A DNA stretch of 64,000 nt from Candidatus Sulfotelmatobacter sp. (lineage in GTDB: Bacteria > Acidobacteriota > Terriglobia > Terriglobales > Acidobacteriaceae), in contig JASHNU010000086.1 in NCBI GenBank assembly GCA_030041475.1, positions 1 through 64,000 of the forward strand. The letters run 5' to 3'. This document shows positions 44,054 through 54,047 of this stretch, in pieces. The notes under the pieces are model-generated. The model worked only from the letters and a program-made list of their open reading frames with translations. It had not been told where the DNA came from and searched no databases. Both the position numbers and the translations under genes were made by a program. The stretch's first letter is position 1. The number at the start of each line of letters is the position of its first letter.

Positions 44054-45271
44054 ATGAAGATCGCCCTTGGGGTCACTGGCGGAATCGCAGCTTACAAAGC
44101 GGCGGAAATCATCCGCCTGCTGCAAGACCGTGGTATCCGCGTGCAGGTCGTCATGACCCGTGCCGCCCAGGAATTCGTACGGCCCCTCACCTTTGCGGCC
44201 CTCTCCGGAGAAAAAGTCATTACCGGCATGTTCGCGCCCGGAGAAGAACAATCGCCCAACATCGATTCCGCCATCGAGCACATCGCCGTTGCGCAATCGA
44301 TCGACGCGTTGCTTGTCGCCCCGGCTACGGCCGACGTTCTCGCACACTTCGCGCAGGGAATCGCTACGGACTTTCTGACCACCTTGTATCTCGCAACGAC
44401 TGCCCCGGTGGTTGTGGCTCCGGCCATGAACGTCAATATGTGGAACCACCCTGCCACACAGTCGAATCTCGAAATTCTCCGCAAGCGGGGCATCCAGATC
44501 GTCGAACCGGGCCAAGGCTATCTGGCCTGCGGCATGACCGGAGCGGGAAGGCTCGTGGAAAACGAAAAAATTGTCGCCGCTGTGCTGGCGGCACTTGGCA
44601 CATCCCAAGACTTGAGCGGCGAGACGGTATTGATTACGGCCGGCCCGACTCGCGAAAAAATCGATCCAGTACGTTACCTCACCAACCGCTCCAGCGGACG
44701 CATGGGCTACGCTCTGGCCGAAGCTGCGCTGCGTCGCGGCGCTCGCGTTTTGTTGGTCAGCGGGCCCACCTCCCTGACGCCTCCTGGAGCCGCCGAGATC
44801 ACGCGAGTTGAATCCACGGAACAAATGCGCGATGCAGTGCTCCAACTCTTGCCTCAAGCAAGCATTGTGATCAAGACCGCGGCCGTCGCCGACTATCGCC
44901 CGAAAGTTGCGTCTGGACAGAAGATCAAGCACAAGGGCGCCATGACTCTGGAACTTGAAGCCACTCCCGACATTTTGCAGGAGCTGGCGCTCAGGAAAAG
45001 TTCGCAGATCATCATAGGCTTTGCGGCCGAGACCGAGAACGTCCTCGAAAACGCCCGCGAGAAACTGGTGGCCAAGAATCTCGATGCCATCGTGGTCAAC
45101 GACGTCTCGCGCGAAGGAGTGGGTTTCGATTCCGACCGCAACGCCGTGAATATCATTACGCGCGACGAAGTGGTCACCATTCCTGAAACCACGAAGTGGG
45201 ACGTGGCCCAGCGCGTCCTCGATCAGGTCGTGCATCTGCGCCAGCAACGCAAAGCCACCGTCAAAATCTAG
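44054..45271 (+). CDS. coaBC: Bifunctional phosphopantothenoylcysteine decarboxylase / phosphopantothenate-cysteine ligase
   Basis: 405 residues from ATG 44054 (frame open from 44015). The CoaC half (1-185) is a flavin-dependent decarboxylase: KIALGVTGGIAAYKAAEI, APAMNVNMWNHPATQSNL with the active His-adjacent Asn, and GYLACGMTGAGRL containing the catalytic Cys. The CoaB half (about 190-405) is a ligase with LITAGPTREKIDPVRYLTNR and SSGRMGYALAEAALRRGA. It carries out two steps of coenzyme A synthesis. Conserved neighbours gmk-rpoZ upstream and priA downstream. Confidence 0.97.
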   Translation: MKIALGVTGGIAAYKAAEIIRLLQDRGIRVQVVMTRAAQEFVRPLTFAALSGEKVITGMFAPGEEQSPNIDSAIEHIAVAQSIDALLVAPATADVLAHFAQGIATDFLTTLYLATTAPVVVAPAMNVNMWNHPATQSNLEILRKRGIQIVEPGQGYLACGMTGAGRLVENEKIVAAVLAALGTSQDLSGETVLITAGPTREKIDPVRYLTNRSSGRMGYALAEAALRRGARVLLVSGPTSLTPPGAAEITRVESTEQMRDAVLQLLPQASIVIKTAAVADYRPKVASGQKIKHKGAMTLELEATPDILQELALRKSSQIIIGFAAETENVLENAREKLVAKNLDAIVVNDVSREGVGFDSDRNAVNIITRDEVVTIPETTKWDVAQRVLDQVVHLRQQRKATVKI

Positions 45272-45313
45272 CCCCGGTTTTCCTCACCTGTCTGCATTAC
45301 AATCGACACGCTC

Positions 45314-46234
45314 ATGCCCAACGCTCTCGACCCCGACTTGCGCCACGCCCTCGCCGAGCGCCTGCGCTACTACACCGAACTGGGCATTTACGACTTTTAT
45401 CGCCGGGACAAAATGAACGCGGTGCAGGCTGACGCACAAAACGAAGCCGCCGCAATTGCGGGTGTTGTGGAAGCAGAAACATCGTCAGCTCCCCAGCCAG
45501 AACTGCGAGAGGAAATGTCGCCTAGAAGATCTGCCGTTGTTGCAATCGTCCGGGAAGAAAGCATTTTTGAAGTGCTCACACCGAAACCAGAGCAGGGCGT
45601 GGTCGATCCTGTCGCCGCGCTCAAGTTGATCCGCGAAGACTTGGGCGACTGCACCCGCTGCAAGCTGCATAAGCTCGGACGCAAGCAGATCGTCTTTGGC
45701 GTGGGCAACCCACGCGCCGAACTCATGTTCGTGGGCGAAGGCCCCGGCGCCGATGAAGATGCGCAAGGCGAACCCTTCGTCGGCCGCGCCGGGCAGCTGC
45801 TTAACAACATGATCAAGGCGATGGGACTCCGCCGCGAAGACGTCTACATCGCGAATGTAGTCAAATGCCGCCCGCCCGGGAATCGCACGCCCGAACGCGA
45901 TGAATGCGACACCTGCTCGCCTTTTCTGATGCGGCAAATCGCGGTGATCAAGCCGAAAGTTGTGGTCGCTCTCGGCGCCGTGGCAGCCAGAAATCTTCTC
46001 GCCATCAACGCGCCCATGGCGGAGCTGCGCGGCCGCTTCTACGATTTCATGCCAGCCGGTGTGCGCAGCAGCGATCCCTCTTTTCCAGAGAAACCCTGGC
46101 CAGGAGCGAAACTGGCCGTTACGTACCATCCTGCGTTTCTTCTGCGCGATCCCCGCCAGAAGGGCGAAGCGTGGAAGGATCTGCAGATGGTGATGAAGTA
46201 CATCGGGTTGAAACCACTCCAGAAGGCAGAGTAA
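45314..46234 (+). CDS. Uracil-DNA glycosylase, family 4 (iron-sulfur type)
   Basis: 306 residues. Residues about 100-300 carry the family 4 pattern: the Fe-S cysteines in [11 protein letters not shown] and CDTC, the catalytic loop [20 protein letters not shown], and the C-terminal [14 protein letters not shown] motif with the catalytic His region. Removes uracil from DNA after cytosine deamination. The first 100 residues are a poorly conserved, acidic-to-Ala-rich extension, like those in phage SPO1-type members; some of these proteins act as polymerase fusions. It precedes priA by 117 bases. Confidence 0.95.
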   Translation: MPNALDPDLRHALAERLRYYTELGIYDFYRRDKMNAVQADAQNEAAAIAGVVEAETSSAPQPELREEMSPRRSAVVAIVREESIFEVLTPKPEQGVVDPVAALKLIREDLGDCTRCKLHKLGRKQIVFGVGNPRAELMFVGEGPGADEDAQGEPFVGRAGQLLNNMIKAMGLRREDVYIANVVKCRPPGNRTPERDECDTCSPFLMRQIAVIKPKVVVALGAVAARNLLAINAPMAELRGRFYDFMPAGVRSSDPSFPEKPWPGAKLAVTYHPAFLLRDPRQKGEAWKDLQMVMKYIGLKPLQKAE

Positions 46235-46351
46235 GCATGGGATGCTGAGCCGAAGTGGTAATCGGCGAAAGTGATGATCACTGAGTCGAAGCATCCCTGC
46301 CCCGCTGGGACCACCCGCGTTCCACAGCGTCCTGGTTTATCCTTCCAACCA

Positions 46352-48907
46352 ATGCCCCAATTCTGCGACGTCGCCTTGCCCGTCCCGCTGGACATGGCGT
46401 TCACCTATCGCGTCCCGGTGGAAGCGACTCCTGTTGTCGGCGGGCGCGTGCTGGTGCCCTTCCGCCAGAAGCGCATGACGGGTATCGTCGTCGAATTGCA
46501 CGACCGCAAGCCCTCGGTCGCAACCAAAGATGTTCTCAGTGTGCTCGACGCGGCGCCCGTGCTCGACGACCAACTTCTACGGCTCGGACGCTGGATCTCC
46601 GATTACTATCTCGCTCCCGTCGGCGAAGTCTTCCGCACCATGTTGCCGCTCAGCGCCGAATTCAAGCGCTCGATGGGATATCGCATCACCGATGCCGGCC
46701 TCATGGCGCTGCATCTTGCCGGAATGTCAGGATCATCAGCCCGTTCGCGGCGCCCTCCGGAAGAACAAGCCGCCGAATTCCGAGTGTTGGACTATTTGGC
46801 GGCCAGCCAGCCGATGGTCGATCTCGCCCCACAAGAGATGATCGAAAGCGTCACGAACGGGAAGGGCACGGCTTCAGCAGTGCCGTTAGACGCTGAAAGT
46901 GAGGTGGCTTTAGCCGCCGAGGGCCGGACGGCTGCCCGCGAGCAAAGTCTTCGTTCGGCTATGCGTGTCTCCCGCAAAATCCTCGACGGGATGGCGCGAA
47001 AAAAATGGATCACCCGCGAAGACCTCTCTGCCGTTCAAGATGCCACTCGCACCGTGAAGATCGCAGTCCTCAACTCCGCAGAAGGCAAATTGAACGACAA
47101 CCAGCGAAAGCTCATCGACACGCTGGCCGCGTCCGGCGGCAAAGTTCCCGTCGCAGCTCTGCAATCTCTCGACGTCCCCTGCACCACACTCAACACCCTC
47201 GTTCGCAGGGGTCTGGTTGCAATCCGGGAAGAACGGGCAGACTTTGCGGTCTCGCGCGCGAAGCCCCGTCCTTCGCCGTTCGATTTCGACTTCAACGCCG
47301 CGCAGCAGATGGCTCTGGCTCGCGTGCGCGAAGGCGTCGCGAGTCGGCAGTTTACGGGCATGCTGCTGCACGGCGTCACCGGCTCGGGAAAAACTGCCGT
47401 TTATCTCGCCAGCATGCGTGCCGTCCTCGACGCCGCGCGCTCAGCCATCCTGCTGGTACCGGAAATCGGACTCACGCCAGCCGTGGCCGCGGATCTGCAT
47501 GAAGTCTTCGGCGACGAAGTTGCCATTTTGCACTCCGCGCTCTCCCACAAAGAGCGCGCTGAGCAGTGGCATCGCATCAAGCGCGGCGAGGCACGCATGG
47601 TCGTGGGCACGCGCTCCGCCGTCTTCGCTCCAGTCGCCGACCTGGCGCTGATCATCGTCGATGAAGAACATGACGCCTCCTACAAACAGGAGGAGACGCC
47701 CCGCTATCACGCGCGCGACGTCGCCGTCATGCGCGCCAAGATGGCCGATGCCGTCGTCGTGCTCGGTTCGGCCACGCCATCGCTCGAATCCTATTTCAAT
47801 GCTACGAAAAATAAATATGCGCTGGTCGAACTCCCCGATCGTGTGGAGCAGCGTCCGCTGCCGGAAGTCGAAATTGTCGACATGCGCCAGGAATTTCAGG
47901 AAACCGGCCAGGAGCAGGTGATTTCACGAAAACTCGCTAGTGAAATCAAGACACGCCTCGAACGGAAAGAGCAGGTCATGGTGCTGCTTAACCGCCGCGG
48001 ATACTCGCCCGTCGTGCTTTGCCGCACCTGTGGCAAGAAGCTCGAGTGCGCGAACTGCGCCATCGCCCTCACTCACCACAAACGCGAGCATAAGATGGTC
48101 TGCCACTACTGCGGCTTTATGGCGCCCGTGCCCAAGTCGTGCGTGCACTGCGGCAGCGAGTACGTCTATTTTCTCGGAACGGGATCCGAGAAGCTGGAAG
48201 AGTTGCTGCACGGCCAGTTCCCGCAGGCGCGCATCGCACGGCTTGACCGCGACACGGTTCGCAGCTACGAAGATTTCGAACGTACGCTCAACGCACTGAA
48301 TGAGAGCGAGCTCGACATCGTCGTCGGCACGCAGATGATCGCCAAGGGCCACGACATTCACGGCGTTACTCTCGTGGGCGTGGTCGGTGCCGACGTTGCG
48401 CTTGGCCTGCCCGACTTCCGCGCCGCCGAACGCACTTTTCAATTGCTGACCCAGGTTGCTGGCCGCGCCGGACGCGGCCAAGCTCCCGGCAAAGTCATTC
48501 TGCAGACTTATTTTCAGGATCACTACGCCGTGCAGTATGCCGCCCGCCACGACTTCGCCGGCTTCTACGAAAAAGAACTTCGCTTTCGCAGCTGGATGCA
48601 CTACCCGCCGTATTCTGCCCTCGCCAATGTGCTGGTGCGCAGCGACAAGCTAGATGAGGCTCTCGAATTTTCAGGAATGTTGGGGAAGTGGTTCGAATCG
48701 ACCCGCCACGAAGGAGTACGCGTGCTCGGTCCGGCCGCCGCGCCCATTCTCAAGTTGAAGCGCGACTACCGTTATCACTTTGTTCTGAAGTCACCAAGCC
48801 GGGAAAAGCTGAACACGACGTTGCGCACCATGCTCGCGCACGCGACACAGCAAAAGATCCCGCGCACGCAGATCATTGCCGACGTCGATGCGCTGTGGCT
48901 GATGTGA
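46352..48907 (+). CDS. priA: Primosomal protein N' (replication-restart helicase)
   Basis: 851 residues from ATG 46352 (frame open from 46271). N-terminal DNA-binding domain CDVALPVPLDMAFTYRVPVE; helicase motifs Walker A GVTGSGKTAVYLASM, DEEH box IIVDEEHDASYKQEETPRYH, GSATPSLESY; eight cysteines of the zinc-binding insert in CRTCGKKLECANCAIALTHH and CHYCGFM, CVHCGS; C-terminal VAGRAGRGQAPGKVILQTYF. PriA reloads the replisome at stalled forks. About 100 residues near 130-230 look like an extra, poorly conserved insert compared with E. coli PriA. Conserved cluster with coaBC. Confidence 0.97.
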   Translation: MPQFCDVALPVPLDMAFTYRVPVEATPVVGGRVLVPFRQKRMTGIVVELHDRKPSVATKDVLSVLDAAPVLDDQLLRLGRWISDYYLAPVGEVFRTMLPLSAEFKRSMGYRITDAGLMALHLAGMSGSSARSRRPPEEQAAEFRVLDYLAASQPMVDLAPQEMIESVTNGKGTASAVPLDAESEVALAAEGRTAAREQSLRSAMRVSRKILDGMARKKWITREDLSAVQDATRTVKIAVLNSAEGKLNDNQRKLIDTLAASGGKVPVAALQSLDVPCTTLNTLVRRGLVAIREERADFAVSRAKPRPSPFDFDFNAAQQMALARVREGVASRQFTGMLLHGVTGSGKTAVYLASMRAVLDAARSAILLVPEIGLTPAVAADLHEVFGDEVAILHSALSHKERAEQWHRIKRGEARMVVGTRSAVFAPVADLALIIVDEEHDASYKQEETPRYHARDVAVMRAKMADAVVVLGSATPSLESYFNATKNKYALVELPDRVEQRPLPEVEIVDMRQEFQETGQEQVISRKLASEIKTRLERKEQVMVLLNRRGYSPVVLCRTCGKKLECANCAIALTHHKREHKMVCHYCGFMAPVPKSCVHCGSEYVYFLGTGSEKLEELLHGQFPQARIARLDRDTVRSYEDFERTLNALNESELDIVVGTQMIAKGHDIHGVTLVGVVGADVALGLPDFRAAERTFQLLTQVAGRAGRGQAPGKVILQTYFQDHYAVQYAARHDFAGFYEKELRFRSWMHYPPYSALANVLVRSDKLDEALEFSGMLGKWFESTRHEGVRVLGPAAAPILKLKRDYRYHFVLKSPSREKLNTTLRTMLAHATQQKIPRTQIIADVDALWLM

Positions 48908-48972
48908 AAACTGCTCTCATTTCGGCTCCGCAGCTCTAAGCTGAGCGGTGTGAGCACAGAGGCGTCTCCCGC

Positions 48973-51165
48973 CTACTTAGAACTCACCGCACCGCGAATC
49001 ACTGTGACCGACGCCGCGGGCAATTCATAGGTCGTATCTTTTCCCGCATTCTCTTTGGCGCGCGCAATCGGCCCATCCGGGTCGGCCCAGCCTTTTGTGT
49101 AAGCGACCACCGTATTTTCGGCGGCATGCTCGGCGTGCGCTTCAAATCGCGTGCGCGCCGGATGCCACTGATACTGAGCACTTCCGAATGTGCTGATCTC
49201 CACCGGTCCCGCAAACGTGCTGTGCTGCCCGTTCTCCCCATGGAATGCAATTCGCACCTTGTGCGCGGTTTGCTGATCCCGGTTCACAATCATCAGCGCC
49301 CACTTCCCATCCGGACGCTTCACCGCATACGCCGTCACCAGCTCGTGACCGGCGCCGTCTTCCGCGTCACCCTTCGCCGAATACACCTGATGTTCGCCCC
49401 CGTCCGGCTGCACCCACTCCAGATTGATCAGCTGCGCCACAAAGAATTGCGCCAGTTGCTGCTGAATTTCGTAATTGCCATTGATCGTGAACATGCCGAA
49501 GGTGCCCGGTGATCCGTTGCAGCCGGGTTCCATGTGCAGTGGCAGGTAATGAAAAAAGTAAACGCCCTTGCCCCCATCATTCAGAAACGAGCCGACGTAG
49601 TCCGCCAGCCATACGCCGGCGAAAATGTCCTGATAGGTTTCGCTCGCGCCCGAAGACAAGTTGCCCTCAGTGATGAACATCGGCACATCCGCCGGGATGC
49701 CGTCATCCCGCCATGTTTGCATGATGTGGCTGACTAGCTCCGGCTCCTCGTAAAGCATCCCCCACGGGGTGCGGCAGGGATCATACGGATAATGCTCGAA
49801 GGAAAAGAACGATAAATCTCCCAACCGTCCATGCTGCTTCAAGTAGTCGACGAAACGCCCGGTCCAGGAAACCTTGCCATTCACATCAGGCCAGACTTCA
49901 ATGTCGCGGTTCTCACCCGTAAACGACGGCCCGCCCAGTCTCAGCCCAGGATCGACCCTGTGCAGCGCCGTCGCCCACTGTACATACAGAGCGGCGTAGT
50001 CTTCGGGCAGCATGTATTGTCCGTCGGCTTCTTCGCCCATCTCCACGTAAGAAATCGGATAGCCGCGTTTCTCGATATAGGCAATCTCGGCGGCGGCGTT
50101 CTCCGGCGTATCGTAGAGCATCGCGACTGGAATCATCGCGGGCAATCCCCGCGTCACACCACTGGTGAAGAACAGATCAAAACCCATCTGTGCCTGTTTG
50201 GTTGAACCAATGTCAGAAGGCTGATGCCAGGGATCCACCGAAGAGCAATACGTCGTAGTCTGCTCCTGATCGGGCGTGTGTCGCACGATGTCGTGGAACC
50301 CGCCGTCGGCAGTCGTTGTGCCGAGAAAAATCTCGCGGATGGCGTAGCCCACGCAATTGCGCGGGTCGGCTGGCCCGTCGGAGTCGCACGTGTTTGACGA
50401 TTCCGTCATCCAGATGCGAACGAAATGCACGCCAATGGCGTTGTTCGCCAGGCGAAGCGTTTCCGTTCCGCCCTTTCCGCTCGTCACCGTCCCTTGCAGG
50501 AACGTCTGCCACACGCCGCGCGTCGGCGCATGGATTGGATCGTCTCCCGTGAAATACTGCACCACATAGCGCCGGGCGTAGGGTTCGCCCCATGCGATGC
50601 GAATGCTATTCACCAGTTGCGTCTGCGCCAGGTCGAGCACCACCCACTGCGGGTGCAGGGCATCGCTCTCGCCTGTGAAGCGCTGCGTAAGGTAAGGATT
50701 GCTCTTCCAGAACGTGTTGAGATCGCCGTCGGTGAGGCGCGAAAAGCCGACGTTCTCCGTACCATCGTTGCGGGTGAATCCACGCCGTGGCAGGCCGTAC
50801 CCGTAGGAATAACGAAGCATTTCGGTCGGCGTCGACGCGCCGGTGAAGTAGCCTTTGCCGCTCGCATCGCTCCACGTTCCTTGCGGATTCCAGTGCCAGG
50901 CCTCGACCGCAAGCTCCGTATTCTGACGATACGTCACGGGCTGCCATCCCGAGGCCTGCGTCTGTCCCAGCGTAGGCTGGAGCAAGTCTTTATCGATGGC
51001 CTCGACGGAAATGCGGTCCACGCCCGCGCCAAGAGTTTCCTTCGGCACAAAGTGATTGGTCGCGTGCGTTACATCCACTTCGATGGTTTGCGCGGCCGCC
51101 GAGCCGAGCAGAAGAGTTGCGAACATTATGACGGAGGTCCGACTTCTCGCGATCATGGGAATCAC
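48973..51165 (-). CDS. Secreted clan-A glycoside-hydrolase-like protein with discoidin-like insert
   Basis: 730 residues with an N-terminal signal sequence (VIMFATLLLGSAAAQ). Residues about 130-300 look like an F5/8-type C (discoidin) carbohydrate-binding domain (LTDGDLNTFWKSNPYLTQRF, WVVLDLAQTQLVNSIRIAWG, GVHFVRIWM). The barrel from about 330 has two acidic motifs at the ends of strands: ISYVEMGEEADG, where the acid/base Glu is expected, and VPMFITEGNLSSGASE with the nucleophile Glu, a GH39/GH51-like layout. The final 150 residues form a beta-sandwich. Likely a plant- or microbial-polysaccharide degrader; the exact family is not sure. Stand-alone gene converging on priA. Confidence 0.75.
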   Translation of the reverse strand: MIPMIARSRTSVIMFATLLLGSAAAQTIEVDVTHATNHFVPKETLGAGVDRISVEAIDKDLLQPTLGQTQASGWQPVTYRQNTELAVEAWHWNPQGTWSDASGKGYFTGASTPTEMLRYSYGYGLPRRGFTRNDGTENVGFSRLTDGDLNTFWKSNPYLTQRFTGESDALHPQWVVLDLAQTQLVNSIRIAWGEPYARRYVVQYFTGDDPIHAPTRGVWQTFLQGTVTSGKGGTETLRLANNAIGVHFVRIWMTESSNTCDSDGPADPRNCVGYAIREIFLGTTTADGGFHDIVRHTPDQEQTTTYCSSVDPWHQPSDIGSTKQAQMGFDLFFTSGVTRGLPAMIPVAMLYDTPENAAAEIAYIEKRGYPISYVEMGEEADGQYMLPEDYAALYVQWATALHRVDPGLRLGGPSFTGENRDIEVWPDVNGKVSWTGRFVDYLKQHGRLGDLSFFSFEHYPYDPCRTPWGMLYEEPELVSHIMQTWRDDGIPADVPMFITEGNLSSGASETYQDIFAGVWLADYVGSFLNDGGKGVYFFHYLPLHMEPGCNGSPGTFGMFTINGNYEIQQQLAQFFVAQLINLEWVQPDGGEHQVYSAKGDAEDGAGHELVTAYAVKRPDGKWALMIVNRDQQTAHKVRIAFHGENGQHSTFAGPVEISTFGSAQYQWHPARTRFEAHAEHAAENTVVAYTKGWADPDGPIARAKENAGKDTTYELPAASVTVIRGAVSSK

Positions 51166-51224
51166 CTCGTATTAAAACGATTCAGTATACGAGAGGATCG
51201 CGAGCGCCGCCACATCGACGCAGT

Positions 51225-52226
51225 TTATTTCCAGAGTAGCCGGAAGGGCGAAACGGTAAACGTCAGCCACAGCAGAATCAGCGCCACCAGCGCCAGCCCC
51301 CAGCGGCTGGAAGGAAGCACGGGATAGTCCGGTGCCTGCTGCTGTCTGTAGGTCAGAACATTCATCACGACGAGCAGCGCGGCCCAGAATCGCCACCCCA
51401 TATACGCGCGGCCGAGGTAAGCGAGCACAATCACCGTGAGCCACGACACAACGCGATGCGCCCGCGGCGCCAGCGCGTAAACAATGTGTCCCCCATCCAA
51501 CTGGCTGGCTGGCAGCAGATTCAGCGCCGTGGCGAACATTCCCACCCATGCGGCCACCGCCGTAGGATGCAAATACACACGCGCAAGCGGAACTCCGGCA
51601 ATGGCGTGGCCGGGCGCGACGGCGGACAGCAATCCGCGCATCAGCACGAAGATCGGCGGAAATCCCAACTGTAAATCCGAAGCCGTGCCGTATGGAAGTT
51701 GCTTCGAAAGACCCAGCGCAATCGCGAGCGTCGCGGTCGCCACCACGAATCCCGCAATCGGCCCCGCAATGCCAATATCAAATAAGGCGGCGCGCGATCG
51801 AATCGGCGCCTTGATGCGAATCACCGCTCCCAGCGTTCCGATCAGCGTCGGTGCCGGAATGAAAAATGGCAGCGTCGCCCGCACTCCGTAGTAACGGCAC
51901 ATCAGGTAGTGTCCCATCTCATGCGCCAGCAGGATCGTCAGCAGTGTCGCGGAGAACGGAATGCCCAGCAGCAGGCGCGACGGCCGCTCCAGAACCCAAC
52001 TCAGCTTGAAAAACGGGAGATACTCGTCTCCCGCCACAAACGGCGGCAGGTTGCGCAGAAAGCAATACTCCATGCGCGCCCCGACGACCAGCGTCGTGAA
52101 GATCGTGGCTACGAGCAGCAGCGCATGCAGCCAATAGCGATCGCGCGGCCGCCGACCTGTCGGCCTCGGCAGCGCGTGGTAGTACTCAAGTGTGGAGGTT
52201 GGAATCGGTGAATCAGGTTCCGACAT
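51225..52226 (-). CDS. Site-2 protease-like (M50) membrane metalloprotease
   Basis: 333 residues, about seven membrane helices. The zinc motif HEMGHYLMCRYYGV and the second catalytic element LNLLPASQLDGGHIVYAL are both intact. The PDZ domain typical of RseP is missing; this is the shorter group seen in many bacteria and in plant EGY proteases. Such enzymes cut membrane-embedded substrates such as anti-sigma factors. It begins 60 bases before the upstream stop of the glycoside-hydrolase-like gene side, on the same strand; the FemAB-like gene is divergent. Substrate unknown. Confidence 0.93.
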   Translation of the reverse strand: MSEPDSPIPTSTLEYYHALPRPTGRRPRDRYWLHALLLVATIFTTLVVGARMEYCFLRNLPPFVAGDEYLPFFKLSWVLERPSRLLLGIPFSATLLTILLAHEMGHYLMCRYYGVRATLPFFIPAPTLIGTLGAVIRIKAPIRSRAALFDIGIAGPIAGFVVATATLAIALGLSKQLPYGTASDLQLGFPPIFVLMRGLLSAVAPGHAIAGVPLARVYLHPTAVAAWVGMFATALNLLPASQLDGGHIVYALAPRAHRVVSWLTVIVLAYLGRAYMGWRFWAALLVVMNVLTYRQQQAPDYPVLPSSRWGLALVALILLWLTFTVSPFRLLWK

Positions 52227-52535
52227 GCGAGTGTTCGGCCGGGATCAGAATCGAGCCCGTTCTTTGATGCTACTACGAGCGAAGAAAACAGGGGGGCGCG
52301 AGAACGGCTCTCACTCTCCGCACTCTTCGACATGGCACTTTCGAGCTATTACAAAACAACTATTCTGACCCCGCGACATTGCGCCTAACATGGTTTGGTA
52401 GCTTCGGGAATGCCTATCCGGGCCCTCGTTGGCACCGTGCCCGGAGTAAGCCCAGCTGTACCTGAAGCTGAAACTAACAAAAACGTTGAATAGTCTGCTC
52501 GCGACGAACCCCTCCCCCTTGGAACGGCTTCTCTC
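52227..52535. other. Divergent intergenic region, no clear elements
   Basis: 309 bases between the site-2 protease start (minus) and the FemAB-like start (plus). It should hold both promoters; no convincing -10/-35 pair, palindrome or RNA gene was recognised. A long minus-strand open frame that covers it and runs on to 53255 is an antisense artefact of high GC. Confidence 0.4.
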
Positions 52536-53630
52536 ATGGGTGTGGGTACTGCGATTTCTGCGATCGAGGTCCGGTCTTCCAATGCGGCCGCCACGGCGAG
52601 CTGGTTCGAAGTGCGCCGGCAGGACCTCGATGTCTGGAATGGCATTCTGCTCGACACTGGCACGTCGCTCTACCAGTATCCCTTCTGGAATGAACCCTAT
52701 CGTCGGCTGTGGATTACACCGCGCTACCTGGCTTGGGGTACGCAAGACCGGCCGCTTGCATTTGTAAGTATTCTTACCATGGGATTTGGTCCGGCGAAGA
52801 TCGGACTGGTTTTCCGCGGGCCAACCTGCATCCAGTCCAGATGCGCGCATTGCCACGTGGCGATCGCGGAGTTGCTCGATTGGGCGCGTGCGCAAGGCTA
52901 CATCTTCATTCGCTTTACGCACTCCGATCCGCAGGTCCTGACCCAGCTTGCCGCGTCCGGCCACGCGGAAGACTCCGACGCGTTCCCCTGCTTCCAGGAT
53001 TATCCGGTGCTGTCTCCGGATTACGTTGTCGATCAATTTGATGATGACGATCAGACTCTGGCCAGTTTTGACCGCGAGGTGCGCCGCAAGCTTCGTCGGG
53101 CCAGTGAAGTGGGATACGAGTTTCGCAGCGACCATTCTCCCGACGCCCTGGCCCAGGCGTGGCCGCTTTATCAGGAATGCTCCCGGCGCAAGCAGTTCAG
53201 TCTTGAGCGGCCGCTTTCTTTCTACATGGAGACGATGCGGCGGGCTCAGCCTCACAATTGCGTTCGTCTTTATTCCGTACTCTTACACGGCCGGTTGGTG
53301 GGGAGCGCGCTGATTTTTCGCGATGGGACCACGGCACACTGCCAGCTGGCTGCACTCGAGGCGCAACACCGGCAGGCAGCGGTGTATCTGCACTGGCACG
53401 CCATGCGCGAGATGCATCGCATCGGCGTACGCCGCTACAACCTGGGCCCGGGACCGGGCTCCTTGGCGCGTTTCAAACGGCAGTTCTGCGAACATCCGGT
53501 GAGCTACCCCAGTCCGCTGACTGTGGTTTTGCAAGAAGGCTGGTTTCGGATCTGGTGGAAGTCGCTGTTTCCCATGGCCAAACGCCTGCGGCCCACACTG
53601 CGGCGAATTGTGTCCAGCGTGCAACGCTAG
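52536..53630 (+). CDS. FemAB/GNAT-like peptidyl- or acyl-transferase
   Basis: 364 residues. ATG 52536 follows GGAACGG. The first half is a degenerate GNAT fold (EVRRQDLDVWNGILLD, FWNEPYRRLWITPRYL), and the second half has the FemAB/BioF2-type transferase core: VRRKLRRASEVGYEFRS, LVGSALIFRDGTTAHCQLAA and HWHAMREMHRIGVRRYNLGP, which is the helix-strand signature of the family. These proteins transfer amino acids or acyl groups to peptidoglycan or exopolysaccharide precursors. No polysaccharide genes directly adjoin. Function as an envelope transferase is inferred. Confidence 0.8.
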   Translation: MGVGTAISAIEVRSSNAAATASWFEVRRQDLDVWNGILLDTGTSLYQYPFWNEPYRRLWITPRYLAWGTQDRPLAFVSILTMGFGPAKIGLVFRGPTCIQSRCAHCHVAIAELLDWARAQGYIFIRFTHSDPQVLTQLAASGHAEDSDAFPCFQDYPVLSPDYVVDQFDDDDQTLASFDREVRRKLRRASEVGYEFRSDHSPDALAQAWPLYQECSRRKQFSLERPLSFYMETMRRAQPHNCVRLYSVLLHGRLVGSALIFRDGTTAHCQLAALEAQHRQAAVYLHWHAMREMHRIGVRRYNLGPGPGSLARFKRQFCEHPVSYPSPLTVVLQEGWFRIWWKSLFPMAKRLRPTLRRIVSSVQR

Positions 53631-53655
53631 GCCAAGCCGCACAAGAGGTTGGTTC

Positions 53656-53925
53656 TTAGTCGATCGACTGCAGTTCCTTGCCCGGCTTGAAGCGCACCGC
53701 TCTGCCTGGAGGGATTGAGACTTCCGCACCGGTGCGCGGATTGCGCCCGATGCCGGTCTTGCGCGGGCGCACATTGAACACGCCAAATCCCCGCAGCTCA
53801 ATGCGATTGCCGGCGGCCAGCGCCTTCTTCATGCTTTCAAAGACGGTTTCAACGGCCAGCTCAGCCTTGGTCTTAGTGATGCCGGTCTTGGCCACCACTT
53901 CGTTAATGATGTCGAGCTTGATCAC
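53656..53925 (-). CDS. hup: HU/IHF-family DNA-binding protein
   Basis: 89 residues, the full length of an HU monomer. Dimerising helices VVAKTGITKTKAELAVETVF then the beta-arms RIELRGFGVFNVRPRKTGI, GRNPRTGAEVSIPPGRAV and FKPGK are all typical; the arm-tip Pro is conserved (NPRTG). It compacts and bends DNA without much sequence preference. It lies 25 bases after the FemAB-like stop, converging on it. Whether it is HU or IHF-like cannot be told from sequence alone. Confidence 0.95.
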   Translation of the reverse strand: MIKLDIINEVVAKTGITKTKAELAVETVFESMKKALAAGNRIELRGFGVFNVRPRKTGIGRNPRTGAEVSIPPGRAVRFKPGKELQSID

Positions 53926-54047
53926 AGCGCGCTCCCGGTTGCAGGGGTCAAAGATAAAGCCTCAAGTTATTGATGCTATGGGAGATAACTGAGATTGTCA
54001 ACGGGAGCATCTATCCCGTAAACTGACAGGCACGCCAGCCCTAACAG

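Noticed and set aside
52311-53255. 314-codon minus-strand open frame across the FemAB-like gene
   Set aside because: Antisense to a gene with recognisable transferase motifs.
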